A DNA stretch of 64,000 nt from Fimbriimonadaceae bacterium (lineage in GTDB: Bacteria > Armatimonadota > Fimbriimonadia > Fimbriimonadales > Fimbriimonadaceae): assembly GCA_023957775.1 (NCBI GenBank), contig JAMLGR010000002.1:124001-188000 (forward strand). The letters run 5' to 3'. Every line of letters starts with the position of its first letter. Position 1 is the stretch's first letter. The translations under genes and the position numbers were made by a program. The notes under the pieces are model-generated. The model was not told the origin of the DNA and ran no database searches. It saw only the letters and a program-made list of their open reading frames with translations. This document shows, in pieces, positions 43,550 to 52,780 of this stretch.

Positions 43550-45469
43550 CTAGGCGGCGGTTTCACCGAGAATCCCGCCGGATTGCCGGGTCAGAGCAGC
43601 CGCTTTTGCCCGAACCGCAAGGGGGATCGTCTCACTCCCGTCGGGCGTCGACAGAGGTACCAGGGACGCGTAGGTCGTCGCTTCGTTGGCCCAGCTCTGG
43701 GCGAATGCGGCGTCCATCCCTCGAAGGAACACCACCAGATCGCCGCCCTCCCGACGGCAAAGCGCCGCCCCCAAGGGCAAACGGTCCCGCAGCTTCCGCA
43801 TCAACACCCCTACGGCCTGCTCCACCGCGGGCGCCCCAAACCGCTCCACCAGTTCGGCCACGCGCAAGAGCTCGATGTGGACCAACGCACCTTCGGTCGC
43901 ACCCTGGACCGCGTGCTGGAACTCCGGCACGGTCACAAGACCCTCGGGACGGTGCGCCCCCTCGATGAGCCGCCCCAGCGCCAGGGACAGTTCGGCGGCC
44001 ACGGTATGGAGCACCTCCAAGTCGCGGACGTCGACGCCGCCGACGACTTGCGATGCCACGGTGACAAAGCCGCACGGCTCGGAACCGTAACGCAGGGGAA
44101 CCAGACAGAAACTGTGGACCCGTCGCTTGAGGGCCTCGCGAGGCGGGCATCGCGGGTCCGCGTCCAGATCGTGCATGGCCAACTCCGGCGCCCCGCACGC
44201 CAGCCAGCCTTCGACCCCCGACCCCGATTCGAACTCCAGCGCCTCGAGCAAGCGGACGGCCCGCCCGGCGTGGGCCGCGGCCATCGCCTCGCCCTCCTCG
44301 AGGAGGAACACGCCGAAGTGGTCTGCCTCGAACAGTCCGGTCGAGCGCTTGGCGACCCGCGCGCAAAGCGACAGCGGTGTCTCCGCCCCGACGGACGCGA
44401 CAGCGGTTTCGTACAGAATCTCGGTTTCGCGCAGGCGGCGATCGGCCTGCTCCCGCTCGTCGCGATCCCGAAGCAGCGCCGCAACGTACGGGGCCAACTC
44501 CTCCGCGCGCTCGCGGGCCTCGTCGAGGTGACCCGGGCGATCGTGGGAGACGACCATCATGCCCGAGACGGCGCCGCCCTCGGTCAGCACGACCTGGGCG
44601 ATCTTCGCGCGGTCCGCCTCGGAGAGCAGAGCCGATGTGAGGGCGCCCACGGCGTGGCGCACCTGTCCGGGAGCGCGTTCGAGGTCGACTTCGAACGCGT
44701 GGGTGCGCAACTCCTCCGGAACGTCTCCGGTCACGGTGCGCAGCACGAGCTTCTCGGCGAACTGGGCGACGGTGTACAACGCAACGCTCTGGGCGCCGGT
44801 GAGCTCTTGAATCCGAGCCGCGAGGCGAGGCAGGAACCGCTCCCCACGCCCGAGTTTCGCTTCCTGAAGCTGGGCGATGAGACGATCGCGCCGACTCTTG
44901 CGCTCGAGATCGTGATAAGCGTCCCGCAGCTTGCGGAAGTTCTCGCGCAGCTCGAGGTATCCGTCAGGTTCGGCGGCGTGTTGGGGGGTTTCCGAGACAG
45001 GTTCGATGGGTCGAGTCACCGTCATCACGATCCGACGGTGGTTGAGCAGGAGGCCGACGCCGAGGACAGCCCCGGCCTGGGCGAGAACGCGCACGCCGAC
45101 GGACCCCGGCTCTCCGACCGCGGATGCCGCGCACAGGAGCGCCGCACCCGCCAAGGGGGCCATCGCCGCCGGCTGGGAGCCAAACCGCGCGGCTGCGTAG
45201 GCGCATGGCGCCAGCACGAGGAATCCAAACTCGCCGGCCACGCCGGCAGACGTCGCCAAGAACGCGATCGCAAACGCGTCGGCCACGGCCACGAAGCCGC
45301 GCAATCCCGGATTGCGAAGGTCGCGAAGGTCCATCCGGTACGCCAACACGGCATACACAGCCACCAGGGCGCCCACCTTCCACGCAACATCGAAGTCGGG
45401 GCGACCGAGCCACCCTGCCGTCAAGATGGCGCCGGCGGCGATCAGGAGTCGAATGCTCAGCTCAACCAT
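43550..45469 (-). CDS. Membrane-bound GAF protein with GGDEF-like C-terminus
   Basis: A 639-residue regulatory protein. It opens with about five membrane spans (residues 1-135), followed by a coiled coil (YLELRENFRKLRDAYHDLERKSRRDRL, about 170-200). Two GAF domains lie at about 210-330 (LTGAQSVALYTVAQFAEKLVLRTV) and 360-500 (STGLFEADHFGVFLLEEGEAMAAAH). The last 130 residues (GLVTVPEFQHAVQGATEGALVHIELLRVAELVERFG) resemble a GGDEF fold, but the GG(D/E)EF active-site signature is not seen at its expected place (CRREGGDLVVFLRG). Any cyclic-di-GMP activity is doubtful, so the protein may be a receptor. The N-terminal membrane unit plus GAFs suggests sensing of an internal or membrane signal. Confidence 0.7.
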   Translation of the reverse strand: MVELSIRLLIAAGAILTAGWLGRPDFDVAWKVGALVAVYAVLAYRMDLRDLRNPGLRGFVAVADAFAIAFLATSAGVAGEFGFLVLAPCAYAAARFGSQPAAMAPLAGAALLCAASAVGEPGSVGVRVLAQAGAVLGVGLLLNHRRIVMTVTRPIEPVSETPQHAAEPDGYLELRENFRKLRDAYHDLERKSRRDRLIAQLQEAKLGRGERFLPRLAARIQELTGAQSVALYTVAQFAEKLVLRTVTGDVPEELRTHAFEVDLERAPGQVRHAVGALTSALLSEADRAKIAQVVLTEGGAVSGMMVVSHDRPGHLDEARERAEELAPYVAALLRDRDEREQADRRLRETEILYETAVASVGAETPLSLCARVAKRSTGLFEADHFGVFLLEEGEAMAAAHAGRAVRLLEALEFESGSGVEGWLACGAPELAMHDLDADPRCPPREALKRRVHSFCLVPLRYGSEPCGFVTVASQVVGGVDVRDLEVLHTVAAELSLALGRLIEGAHRPEGLVTVPEFQHAVQGATEGALVHIELLRVAELVERFGAPAVEQAVGVLMRKLRDRLPLGAALCRREGGDLVVFLRGMDAAFAQSWANEATTYASLVPLSTPDGSETIPLAVRAKAAALTRQSGGILGETAA

Positions 45470-45538
45470 AAAGCGTCACTTTAGGTTTCGGAACGTTCAA
45501 CCCTGATTTGCAGGTTGAGGGTTGCGAAATCGTCGAGC

Positions 45539-45898
45539 CTAGCTCGTGGTCTTGCGATACGCGTCGGAGTCCATCTCGCGAACCTCCACGGTCAACGAGA
45601 TCTCCCCGGCCTCGAGCGACTCCGACACGTGGCTCCGCAGCCGCCCCAGCATCCGCTCCGCGATCTCCGCCCGCAACTCCGCCGAGCGGCCCGCAAGCAG
45701 GCGCACCTCGCAATGCACGAACCCGCGAGGGGCGCCCGCCCCCATCACCCAGTTCCCGCGAAGGCCGTGGTACGCCTTGATCGAGGCGGGATCCACGGAC
45801 TCGCAACCCGAAAGCTCCGCGACGAGCCCCTCCAGGATGTCGGGAATACGGTCGTTCTCGAGAACGTCGGCCGAGGTTTCCAAAACGATGTGTGGCAT
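45539..45898 (-). CDS. 5-carboxymethyl-2-hydroxymuconate isomerase-like tautomerase
   Basis: A 119-residue member of the tautomerase superfamily, CHMI (HpaF/HpcD) type. The chain begins MPHIVLETS, so Pro1 after Met removal is the catalytic base. The later block CEVRLLAGRSAELRAEIAERMLGRLR matches the family helix with its conserved Arg. CHMI isomerises the ring-cleavage product in homoprotocatechuate breakdown. No other gene of that pathway is present; its neighbour 4 nt away encodes a xylose-isomerase-like enzyme, so the actual substrate may be a small keto acid. The two minus-strand genes are clearly one operon. Confidence 0.85.
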   Translation of the reverse strand: MPHIVLETSADVLENDRIPDILEGLVAELSGCESVDPASIKAYHGLRGNWVMGAGAPRGFVHCEVRLLAGRSAELRAEIAERMLGRLRSHVSESLEAGEISLTVEVREMDSDAYRKTTS

Positions 45899-45902
45899 GG
45901 GG

Positions 45903-47030
45903 TCACCCGTTGTAGAGGATCCGCTTGACGAGGTTGATGGTCTGCACGGCGTCCCCCGTGTCCATCGCCCGGTCGAGATCGGGCTTCTTCGCGTAGATCT
46001 TGAGCGCTTTCTTCATGCAGTTCGCGAAGAACTCCCGGGAGAGCGCCATGGACGCGACCTGCTCGGTTCGGTACGTGAACTGGTCTTCGCCAAACCACCC
46101 CTGGTAGTCCGTGTCCAGCGCGGCGTAGCAAAACTCGACGAAGCGCCACAGGTCGTCCGTGCCCGCGATGCGATCCTCGTCGTTCGAGTTGTACTTCGCC
46201 GCGTTGACGTGGAAGTTCGCGATGGGGACCCCAAGGCGCTTGAGCATGTACAGCGAATCCGCGGGCGTGTTGCCCACCATCTGCTCGTGGCCGTAGTCGA
46301 TGGCGACCCCCATCACCGTCTTTCCGACGGTGCGGTTCACTTCGACGGCCACGCAAGCCGCTTTGGCCACGGTGTTGCACACCATGTTCCCCTCGCGCGG
46401 CTCTTTCTGCTTGGGCTCGGTTCCGAATTTCAGCCCGAGCCGGTCGCAGTGTTCGGCGGCCTCGGCGCACGCGTCGATAAACCAGGAGAGCCGTTTCCCA
46501 TAGTCCACCTCGAAGTGGTAGTCCCACCCGTCGGATCCCGGCCACAGCCCGCAGCTCACGCATCCGATCTCCTTGGCGATCTCGATGCCCTGCCGCACGA
46601 GCGCGCGGCACTCCGAGCGCACGCCGGCGTCCGGGTGGGTGACGCCGCCGAACTTCCACTTCGGGTCGGTCCACGTGTTGAAATTCATGTTGGTGGGCTG
46701 GACGCCATGCTCCTCGAGGGCGGCCAAGATCTCGCGGATCTTGGCGGAATCGCGCTGCCGATGCGCGTCGATGAAACACGATTCGTGGAACTCCACCCCG
46801 TCGATGCCAGCCTCTCGCACCCGCCGAATCTGGGCGGGCACGGACGGATCGAAATCCGGGTTGTCGCTGTTGTAGCCCACCGGGCAGAACCGGTCGAAGA
46901 ACTCGCCCGCGCACCAGTGTCCGGCGGCGAAGCGGATCTCGAACCGCTCGAACAAGGCGTCCACCGCGTCGCCTTCCAAGTACCCGTCGAACTCGCCCAA
47001 CTGGGCCAACCGCTCCGCGTCGAACTTCAT
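45903..47030 (-). CDS. Xylose-isomerase-like TIM-barrel protein
   Basis: A 375-residue sugar phosphate isomerase/epimerase (AP endonuclease family 2 superfamily). Motifs in strand order are RFAAGHWCAGEFFDRF (His early in the barrel), GIDGVEFHESCFID, NMNFNTWTDPKWKFGG, GLKFGTEPKQ and GVAIDYGHEQMVG, then NFHVNAAKYNSNDEDRI. Conserved Glu, Asp and His at strand ends suggest a divalent metal site, as in xylose isomerase. The substrate is not known; rhamnose- or xylose-type ketose-aldose exchange is typical. The tautomerase-like gene starts 4 nt after the stop. Start ATG 47030 with GGAG about 8 nt upstream. Confidence 0.85.
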   Translation of the reverse strand: MKFDAERLAQLGEFDGYLEGDAVDALFERFEIRFAAGHWCAGEFFDRFCPVGYNSDNPDFDPSVPAQIRRVREAGIDGVEFHESCFIDAHRQRDSAKIREILAALEEHGVQPTNMNFNTWTDPKWKFGGVTHPDAGVRSECRALVRQGIEIAKEIGCVSCGLWPGSDGWDYHFEVDYGKRLSWFIDACAEAAEHCDRLGLKFGTEPKQKEPREGNMVCNTVAKAACVAVEVNRTVGKTVMGVAIDYGHEQMVGNTPADSLYMLKRLGVPIANFHVNAAKYNSNDEDRIAGTDDLWRFVEFCYAALDTDYQGWFGEDQFTYRTEQVASMALSREFFANCMKKALKIYAKKPDLDRAMDTGDAVQTINLVKRILYNG

Positions 47031-47149
47031 GGTCTCTCCTTGGAGGGAAGTCTACACCGCGTGTGAGGTCAGGGCCGCCGGGCCCTCCAAAACGAACGCG
47101 GGCGAACCGAGAGTAATCAGGGGCCCGGCAACAGGGCCAGGGTGTGGGG

Positions 47150-49075
47150 ATGCGCTTCCAAAACTGGAGTCTCGGCAAGAAACTGACGGTCGGCTTCGGC
47201 GTGGTGATCACGCTGGGCTTCTTTGCGTTCATGGGCGCGGTCGGCGAGCTGTACGCCTACTCGGCTTCCATGAACGGCAAGATCGCGACGGTGCACGCGG
47301 CCGCGCTCACGAGCCAAGGCGTCCGGGCCGACGTGCTGCGAACCACCAACGACCTCACCCAGTTTGTCTACGGCGGCCAGAAGAGTTACCAAACGAGCTA
47401 CACCAAACTCGCCGAGCAGACCGATCGGCAGTTCGCCGCCGCCTCGAAGTCGATCCAGAACCTCGACCGATCGACAGACCTCAACTCCGAGTGGAGCGAC
47501 ACGCGCAGCCAGTGGTCCGCGGCCCAACCCATCGCGACGGAGATCTTCGCCCTGTCGGCCCGCGGCGAGAACTCGGAGGCGCGATCGGTCTTCGAAACGC
47601 GCTACCTGCCCCAACTGGACAAACTCGATGCACAGTTCGAGGCCTTTGGAGGTCTCTTGGCGCGCCACCGCACCGACCTCGTGGGGCGGAGCAACGCGGA
47701 GATGACGCACAGCATCTTCCTGGGTTGGCTGTTCCAGATCCTCGTCGTCATCGTCTCCTGCCTCACGGCATGGGCGATCACGCGGTGGCTGACCCGCTCG
47801 GTCAAAACCGCGCGCGCCGCGCTCGCTTCGCTGGCCGACGGCGATCTGCGTACCCGAATGGATGCCAGCATGGGCGACGAAATGGGAGCGATGGCCGAGA
47901 GTTTCAACCAAGGCACCCAAGCGCTTTCCCAGATGGTCGACCGGACGATGTCGGTCGCCCATGAGGTGTCCGAGCTCTCCTACCAACTCGTCTCGGCCGC
48001 GCGCGAGTCCAGCGACGTCGCCGAACAGGTGAGCCAACACGCCAACGCCGTGGCGGACAACGTGACCCAGGAGTACCGCTCGCTGACCGAGGCCGACGAG
48101 AGCCTCTCGCAGATCGCCTCCGCCGCCCACGAGGTGGCCATCGGCGCGGAACAGACAGCCACGTCCGCGGGCCGCGGATTCGAGCAGATCCAGTCCGTCT
48201 CCTCGGTGTCGAGCCGGTTGATGGAGAAGATCCAACGCGTCGACAACTCGGCCACGGAAGCCGCCGTGCTCTCCAACCGCACGAGCGAGGTGCTGCAGGG
48301 CGCGCGAGACGCGATGGCGTCGATTCGAGAGGAAACGACCCTGGCCGCCGACGAGGTCCGCTCGCTGTCCCAAATGTCCGAGACGATCGGGCGCATCGTG
48401 CGGACGATCGAGGACATCGCCGAACAGACCAACCTGCTCGCCTTGAACGCGGCGATCGAAGCCGCCCGGGCCGGAGAGCACGGCCGCGGATTCGCCGTCG
48501 TCGCCGAAGAGGTGCGCAAGCTCGCCGAACGAAGCGCGATCGCCACCAGCGAAATCCAAGACATCATCGGGCAGGCGCAAGAGCGCACGACCCGCGCCGC
48601 GCGCGTCGTCGAGCGCACGGGCGAATCCGTCGACACGGGCGCAGGCCAATGCCTCGAGGCGTTCGCCAGCGTGCGCCAGATTCTCGAATCCGTGCAGACG
48701 ATCGCCGGCGAAGCCAAGGACTCCGTGCAGGAGGCGCAACTGATCCGCAAGCTCATGGAGTCCGCCTTCGACGAGATGCAGCAGATCGCCTCCGTCGCGG
48801 AACAGAGCAGCGCAGCGTCCGAGCAGATGTCGGCCGCCACGTCGGAGACGCAGCGCGCGATGCGCTCGATCGTCGCCGTCGGCGAACGCAACGCGACGGC
48901 CGTGAGCGAGGTCGGGCAAAGCATCGCGAAGCAGTTGGAGAGGTTGCAGGAGCTCTCCGCCGGAAGCCTCAAGCTTCAGCTCGCGGCGCAGCAACTGGGC
49001 GAACTGCTCTCCGATTTCAAGATCGAGCGCCGGCAGCCAAGGGAAGGAAGCCCGGGCCTGCGCCTGGCGGCGTAA
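47150..49075 (+). CDS. Methyl-accepting chemotaxis protein
   Basis: A 641-residue transducer. One membrane span sits near the N-terminus ([21 protein letters not shown]), a periplasmic four-helix domain of about 150 residues follows, then a second span ([18 protein letters not shown]) and a HAMP domain. The cytoplasmic part ends in a long antiparallel coiled coil with the absolutely conserved hairpin tip [27 protein letters not shown] (CheA/CheW contact). Methylation regions flank it ([10 protein letters not shown] side and [13 protein letters not shown] side). The ligand is unknown. GTG 47144 or ATG 47150 are both possible. No cheA or cheW gene is in the window, so the signal complex is encoded elsewhere. 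Confidence 0.93.
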   Translation: MRFQNWSLGKKLTVGFGVVITLGFFAFMGAVGELYAYSASMNGKIATVHAAALTSQGVRADVLRTTNDLTQFVYGGQKSYQTSYTKLAEQTDRQFAAASKSIQNLDRSTDLNSEWSDTRSQWSAAQPIATEIFALSARGENSEARSVFETRYLPQLDKLDAQFEAFGGLLARHRTDLVGRSNAEMTHSIFLGWLFQILVVIVSCLTAWAITRWLTRSVKTARAALASLADGDLRTRMDASMGDEMGAMAESFNQGTQALSQMVDRTMSVAHEVSELSYQLVSAARESSDVAEQVSQHANAVADNVTQEYRSLTEADESLSQIASAAHEVAIGAEQTATSAGRGFEQIQSVSSVSSRLMEKIQRVDNSATEAAVLSNRTSEVLQGARDAMASIREETTLAADEVRSLSQMSETIGRIVRTIEDIAEQTNLLALNAAIEAARAGEHGRGFAVVAEEVRKLAERSAIATSEIQDIIGQAQERTTRAARVVERTGESVDTGAGQCLEAFASVRQILESVQTIAGEAKDSVQEAQLIRKLMESAFDEMQQIASVAEQSSAASEQMSAATSETQRAMRSIVAVGERNATAVSEVGQSIAKQLERLQELSAGSLKLQLAAQQLGELLSDFKIERRQPREGSPGLRLAA

Positions 49076-49076
49076 A

Positions 49077-49149
49077 TTGGGCCTTCGGCCTTGGGCCTTG
49101 GTGGGACCAGCCGACATCGAAGGCCCAAGGCCCAAAGCCCAAGGCCCAA
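49077..49149. terminator. Heptamer-repeat hairpin between convergent genes
   Basis: Left arm 49077-49099 (TTGGGCCTTCGGCCTTGGGCCTT) and right arm 49120-49149 made of AAGGCCC-type units pair over more than 20 bp around a loop of about 20 nt. It fills the whole space between the chemotaxis transducer and the ABC permease, whose stops face each other. No U tract, so it may be a folded bidirectional end or mRNA stabiliser. Confidence 0.6.
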
Positions 49150-49155
49150 CTAGAC

Positions 49156-49923
49156 CTACTCCGCGTCTTCGCGCGGAACGTACTCGTAGTGCGTGAACCA
49201 CCAGCCGGCGACGGCGGTGAACGCGGCGATCATGAGGACCAGCGCGACCCATGCCGTCTGGGTGGTCATCTGGTTGGTCGAGAGTTGGGCCGCCAACGCG
49301 CCGATCGGACCCGAGCTTTCGAGGGACGGGCGCTCCGAAATCGTCTCCAGATACTTGTAGATCGACAGGTAGTAGATATCGCCCTGGAGGTTGGGAATCA
49401 TCGTCTCCCAACCAAAGGCGAACAAGATGCACACGATCATCGCCCGGTTGATCCAGAGCGTCAACAGGACGAACAGCGATGTGTAGGCGAGGGCCCCGAC
49501 GCCCAGGGCGATCAGGTCCTTGACCAGCATCGCGTTGTCGCCGATCCGCGCGCCAAAGACCGCGAAACTCACCCCGATCGCCAGCAGCCATCCGATCGCG
49601 ACCACGACCGTCGCGGCGGCCAAACTCCGAGCCAGCAGCAGCGTCTGACGCGGAATGGGGCGGGTCAGCAGGTAGACGATGGTCTTCTGCTCCACCTCCT
49701 GGCTCACCACCGCTGTGCTGAAGATCGCGGCGGTCAGCGCCAGCACGCGGTACACCAGCACCGCAGAAACCTGGTTGTACGCCGCCTGCGGGCTCATGCC
49801 CGTGGTCAGGCTCGTCCACAACTTTGCGATCCCAAAGACCGCCGCGACGACCAGCAGCCACACCACCAGCCGCTTGGGCCGCAGGAAATCACGGAGCGCG
49901 CTTTGGTAAAGGAAGACTCCCAT
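49156..49923 (-). CDS. ABC-2 type permease subunit
   Basis: A 255-residue integral membrane protein with about six spans (FLRPKRLVVWLLVVAAVFGIA, ALTAAIFSTAVVSQEVEQKTI, LARSLAAATVVVAIGWLL, LFVLLTLWINRAMIV and a last WVALVLMIAAFTAVAGWWF). VSQEVEQKTIVYLLTRPIPR is the cytoplasmic motif characteristic of ABC-2 exporters. It is the last gene of a four-gene minus-strand operon. Its ATG overlaps the stop of the ATPase gene by 1 nt (TGATG), which predicts coupled translation of the two subunits. Substrate unknown: such pairs export lipids, polysaccharides or drugs, or serve gliding-type motility. Confidence 0.85.
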   Translation of the reverse strand: MGVFLYQSALRDFLRPKRLVVWLLVVAAVFGIAKLWTSLTTGMSPQAAYNQVSAVLVYRVLALTAAIFSTAVVSQEVEQKTIVYLLTRPIPRQTLLLARSLAAATVVVAIGWLLAIGVSFAVFGARIGDNAMLVKDLIALGVGALAYTSLFVLLTLWINRAMIVCILFAFGWETMIPNLQGDIYYLSIYKYLETISERPSLESSGPIGALAAQLSTNQMTTQTAWVALVLMIAAFTAVAGWWFTHYEYVPREDAE

Positions 49924-50840
49924 CAGTCGGTCACCAGGTAGCGGAACACGGATTCCAGGTTGTTGTCGGGGCTGGAAAACCCCTCGACGTGAAGACCGCG
50001 TTCGAGCACCAGCGACGGGATGAAGTCGTAGAACCGGTCCGGCTCTCTCGTCTGCACCTCCAGCGAGCGGCCGGAGGGCGCGAACTGCACGCTCAGCACG
50101 TACGGAAGGCCCGCAAGAAGCGGCGCGATCTCGCGAGGCTGGTCTGTGTCGATCCGGATGCGGTGCGGGTGCTTGTCGATCAGCTCGCGGATCACCCGCA
50201 GATCGCCCGTTGCGAGCAGTCGCCCCCGGTGCAGCAGCAAGATGCTGCGCGTCATCTGCTCGACCTCGAAGAGAATGTGGCTGCTCACCAGGATCGTCCG
50301 CCCCTGATCGGCCAGCTCGCCCAACAGGTTGATGAACTCGCGCCGACCCACGGGATCGAGGCCGTTGAGCGGTTCGTCGAGCAAGATGATGTCCGGCTCG
50401 TGCAGCATCGCCTGGGCGAGCTTGATGCGCTGCCGCATCCCCTTGCTGTACCCCGCGATCGGGCGGTCGCACCTGTCCGCCATCCCGACCCGCTCGAGCA
50501 CCGCGGCGGTCCGGCGCTCGGCCTCCGCCGCGTCGAAGCCCGCCATCCGGGCGAGCAGCCGCACGAAGGCGCGGCCGGTCATGTGCTCGTAGAAGTTGTC
50601 GATGTCCGGGCAGTAGCCGAGATGGCGGAACACGTCGGGGTTGGCGAACGGACGCAGACCCATCACCGTCACCGACCCTGTGGTCTCTCGGATCTGGCCG
50701 GTGATCATCCGCATCATCGTCGTCTTCCCCGCCCCGTTCATCCCCAGGAGCGCGGTCACGCCGGGCTGGATGGTGCAGGTGACGTCGTTGAGGCCGATGA
50801 CCTGGCCGTACCATCGGGAGGCACCCTCGAAGATGATCAT
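49923..50840 (-). CDS. ABC transporter ATP-binding protein 2
   Basis: A 305-residue ATPase. Walker A is GMNGAGKTT, the C-loop is YSKGMRQRIKLAQAML, Walker B is IILLDEPLNGLDP and the switch His is VSSHIL. The Walker A variant GMNGAGK (P replaced by M) is common in ABC-2 ATPases. After the NBD there is a C-terminal domain of about 80 residues (HRIRIDTDQPREIAPLLAGLPYVLSVQF). ATG overlaps the upstream permease stop as ATGA. It works with the permease immediately downstream, which overlaps it by 1 nt. Confidence 0.92.
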   Translation of the reverse strand: MIIFEGASRWYGQVIGLNDVTCTIQPGVTALLGMNGAGKTTMMRMITGQIRETTGSVTVMGLRPFANPDVFRHLGYCPDIDNFYEHMTGRAFVRLLARMAGFDAAEAERRTAAVLERVGMADRCDRPIAGYSKGMRQRIKLAQAMLHEPDIILLDEPLNGLDPVGRREFINLLGELADQGRTILVSSHILFEVEQMTRSILLLHRGRLLATGDLRVIRELIDKHPHRIRIDTDQPREIAPLLAGLPYVLSVQFAPSGRSLEVQTREPDRFYDFIPSLVLERGLHVEGFSSPDNNLESVFRYLVTD

Positions 50841-51793
50841 CCCACGACCTCGACCGCGCGGATGCGGCTCCACGCCAGCCAGAGCGAGCCCCCGCAGATC
50901 AGCAGAAAGACGGGGATGAAGACAGCGAGCGAAGGAGCGGGCACGGACTCGATCCGGCCCGGGACGCCGAACGGCGGGGTGCCGTCTGTGCCAAGGATGG
51001 CCTTCGTCAATCCGATCTGGACGCCGTCCACGCTCCCGTAGTAGAGGTTCTTCACGACCGGAGAGATCCCGCCGCGAGACATGCGCCAGGTCACGCCCAT
51101 CATCTGGGTGAAGAAGTTGGTCACGAAATAGAGACCGGCATAGGTCGCGCCCGCCAGGCGCCCTTGATTGAAGAGAGAGCTCACTCCCAACACCACGCTG
51201 GCGTGGAACGCCGCCGGCAACGGCACGATGGCGAGCAGTTTGAGAATCAGCCAAGGATCGCTCGACAGGAACCCGCGGTCGCGAAAGCTCAACGCCCCGT
51301 AGAAGTAGAAAAAGAACGTGGGGATGGCAACCGCAAGCAGCATCGGCAGGAAGATCCCCATCCACTTGCCCAGAAGGTAGTCCGCTTTCTCGCACGGCTT
51401 GCTGAGATAGACCAGCAGGGCGTTCGCACGGTTGTCGTTCGCGATGGCCCCGGCTCCCAGGAGGAGCGCCAGCACCAGAAACCAGATCTGTCCGAGAGAG
51501 ATCCCGTGCATGAACTGGTCCTTCCAAACGATGCGGTCGTAGAACGACTGCATGGGATCGACCCCTCCGCGGGCGGGGCTGTTCGTGGCGAGCTGCTCCA
51601 CGAAGAACAGCACGATCATCATCACGAAGTAGTAGGCGCCGGAAAAGGTCGTGAAGACCCAGAACGACCGCTTCTTGAACGCCTGTTTGATCCCCATCCG
51701 CGCGATGACCCACCAGCGGTAGCGCGGCGACTCGAGCGTGCCGTCGTAGTTGCGATACGTGAGATCCGCGATGGGCGATGGGGTGCTAGCCAT
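50837..51793 (-). CDS. ABC-2 type permease, partner of ATPase 1
   Basis: A 318-residue membrane protein with about six spans (FWVFTTFSGAYYFVMMIVLFF, IWFLVLALLLGAGAIAND, MGIFLPMLLAVAIPTFFFYFY, LAVFIPVFLLICGGSLWLAW). RANALLVYLSKPCEKADYLLGKW is the coupling-type cytoplasmic segment of ABC-2 permeases. ATG 51793 is chosen because it overlaps the stop of the upstream ATPase by 8 nt. Together with the next two genes it forms one export operon of two ATPase-permease pairs. Confidence 0.85.
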   Translation of the reverse strand: MASTPSPIADLTYRNYDGTLESPRYRWWVIARMGIKQAFKKRSFWVFTTFSGAYYFVMMIVLFFVEQLATNSPARGGVDPMQSFYDRIVWKDQFMHGISLGQIWFLVLALLLGAGAIANDNRANALLVYLSKPCEKADYLLGKWMGIFLPMLLAVAIPTFFFYFYGALSFRDRGFLSSDPWLILKLLAIVPLPAAFHASVVLGVSSLFNQGRLAGATYAGLYFVTNFFTQMMGVTWRMSRGGISPVVKNLYYGSVDGVQIGLTKAILGTDGTPPFGVPGRIESVPAPSLAVFIPVFLLICGGSLWLAWSRIRAVEVVG

Positions 51794-52703
51794 GGACGGC
51801 CTCCAAGAACGCCTCTTCGAGCGACCGTTCGGCCATGTGGAGCCCCCGGATCTGGGCGCCCACCTCCTTCGCGGCGGCAAACAACATCGTCGTGTTCTCC
51901 TCGTGCGTGCCCGAAGCCTGCACGCGGTACGCGGTGCCCTTCGCGTGAACCAACTTGCCGCCCCGTGTCACGACCGCGTTCACGAACGCGGCGCTGGGCA
52001 CCTTGAGCTCGACGTCGACGGGCTGGCCCTCGATGCGCTTGAGATCTTTGATCAGCCCCTCGGCGCTCAGGCGGCCTTTCATCAGCACGATCACTCGATC
52101 CGAGACCCGCTCGATGTCGGGAAGCACGTGGCTACTCACCAGCACGTTCACACCTTTGCCGTGCGAGATGCTGCGCACCAGTTCGAGCATCTCCTCGCGC
52201 CCCGCCGGATCGAGCCCGTTGGTCGGCTCGTCGAGCAAGAGCAGTTGGGGGCCGTGGACGAGCGCTTGCGCGAGCTTGATCCGCTGCTTCATGCCGGTCG
52301 AATAGGTTTCGACGTTTCGGTACCGCGCCTCGCCGAGTCCGCAGTACTCGAGCACCTCGTGGGCGCGCCGAAGCGCCTGCCCCTCGGGCATGCCGGCGAG
52401 TTCGCCCGCGTAGGCCACAAACTGGACCGCGCTCATGCCGGGGATGTGGCAATCCTGTTCGGGCATCAGCCCGACCCTCTGCCGAATCTCGCGCCCCTGC
52501 GTGCGGAAGTCGAGGCCGAGCACCTTCCCTCCCCCGTTCGCCGCCGCGACGAATCCCAGGAGCGTCTTAATGAAGGTGGTCTTGCCCGCGCCGTTCGGAC
52601 CCAGCAACCCCACGCAGCCTTCCGGAAGGTCGACGGAGAACCGGTCGAGAGCAGTGAAGTCGCCGTACTTGACGGTTAGGTCTCGGATTTCGGCGACGGC
52701 CAT
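51786..52703 (-). CDS. ABC transporter ATP-binding protein 1
   Basis: A 305-residue ATPase, first gene of the four-gene operon. Walker A is GPNGAGKTTF, the signature YSTGMKQRIKLAQAL, Walker B LLLLDEPTNGLDP, switch VSSHV. The C-terminal domain (QPVDVELKVPSAAFVNAVVTRGGKLV) matches the second ATPase in layout, so the two ATPase genes are paralogues that arose by duplication of an ATPase-permease unit. The promoter should lie in the 77-nt gap before the divergent NanE-NanK gene, where no clear box is visible. Confidence 0.92.
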   Translation of the reverse strand: MAVAEIRDLTVKYGDFTALDRFSVDLPEGCVGLLGPNGAGKTTFIKTLLGFVAAANGGGKVLGLDFRTQGREIRQRVGLMPEQDCHIPGMSAVQFVAYAGELAGMPEGQALRRAHEVLEYCGLGEARYRNVETYSTGMKQRIKLAQALVHGPQLLLLDEPTNGLDPAGREEMLELVRSISHGKGVNVLVSSHVLPDIERVSDRVIVLMKGRLSAEGLIKDLKRIEGQPVDVELKVPSAAFVNAVVTRGGKLVHAKGTAYRVQASGTHEENTTMLFAAAKEVGAQIRGLHMAERSLEEAFLEAVHG

Positions 52704-52780
52704 ACTCGCCCTACTTTACACGCATCGTCGAGCCCACCGGGACCATCCGACCCACCACACGCGCGGGTCTACAATCAACC

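Noticed and set aside
47117-49861. A 914-residue open frame on the minus strand
   Set aside because: It is antisense to the chemotaxis transducer and crosses the ABC permease in a wrong frame. It lacks motifs and has the Arg/Gly/His bias of shadow frames.
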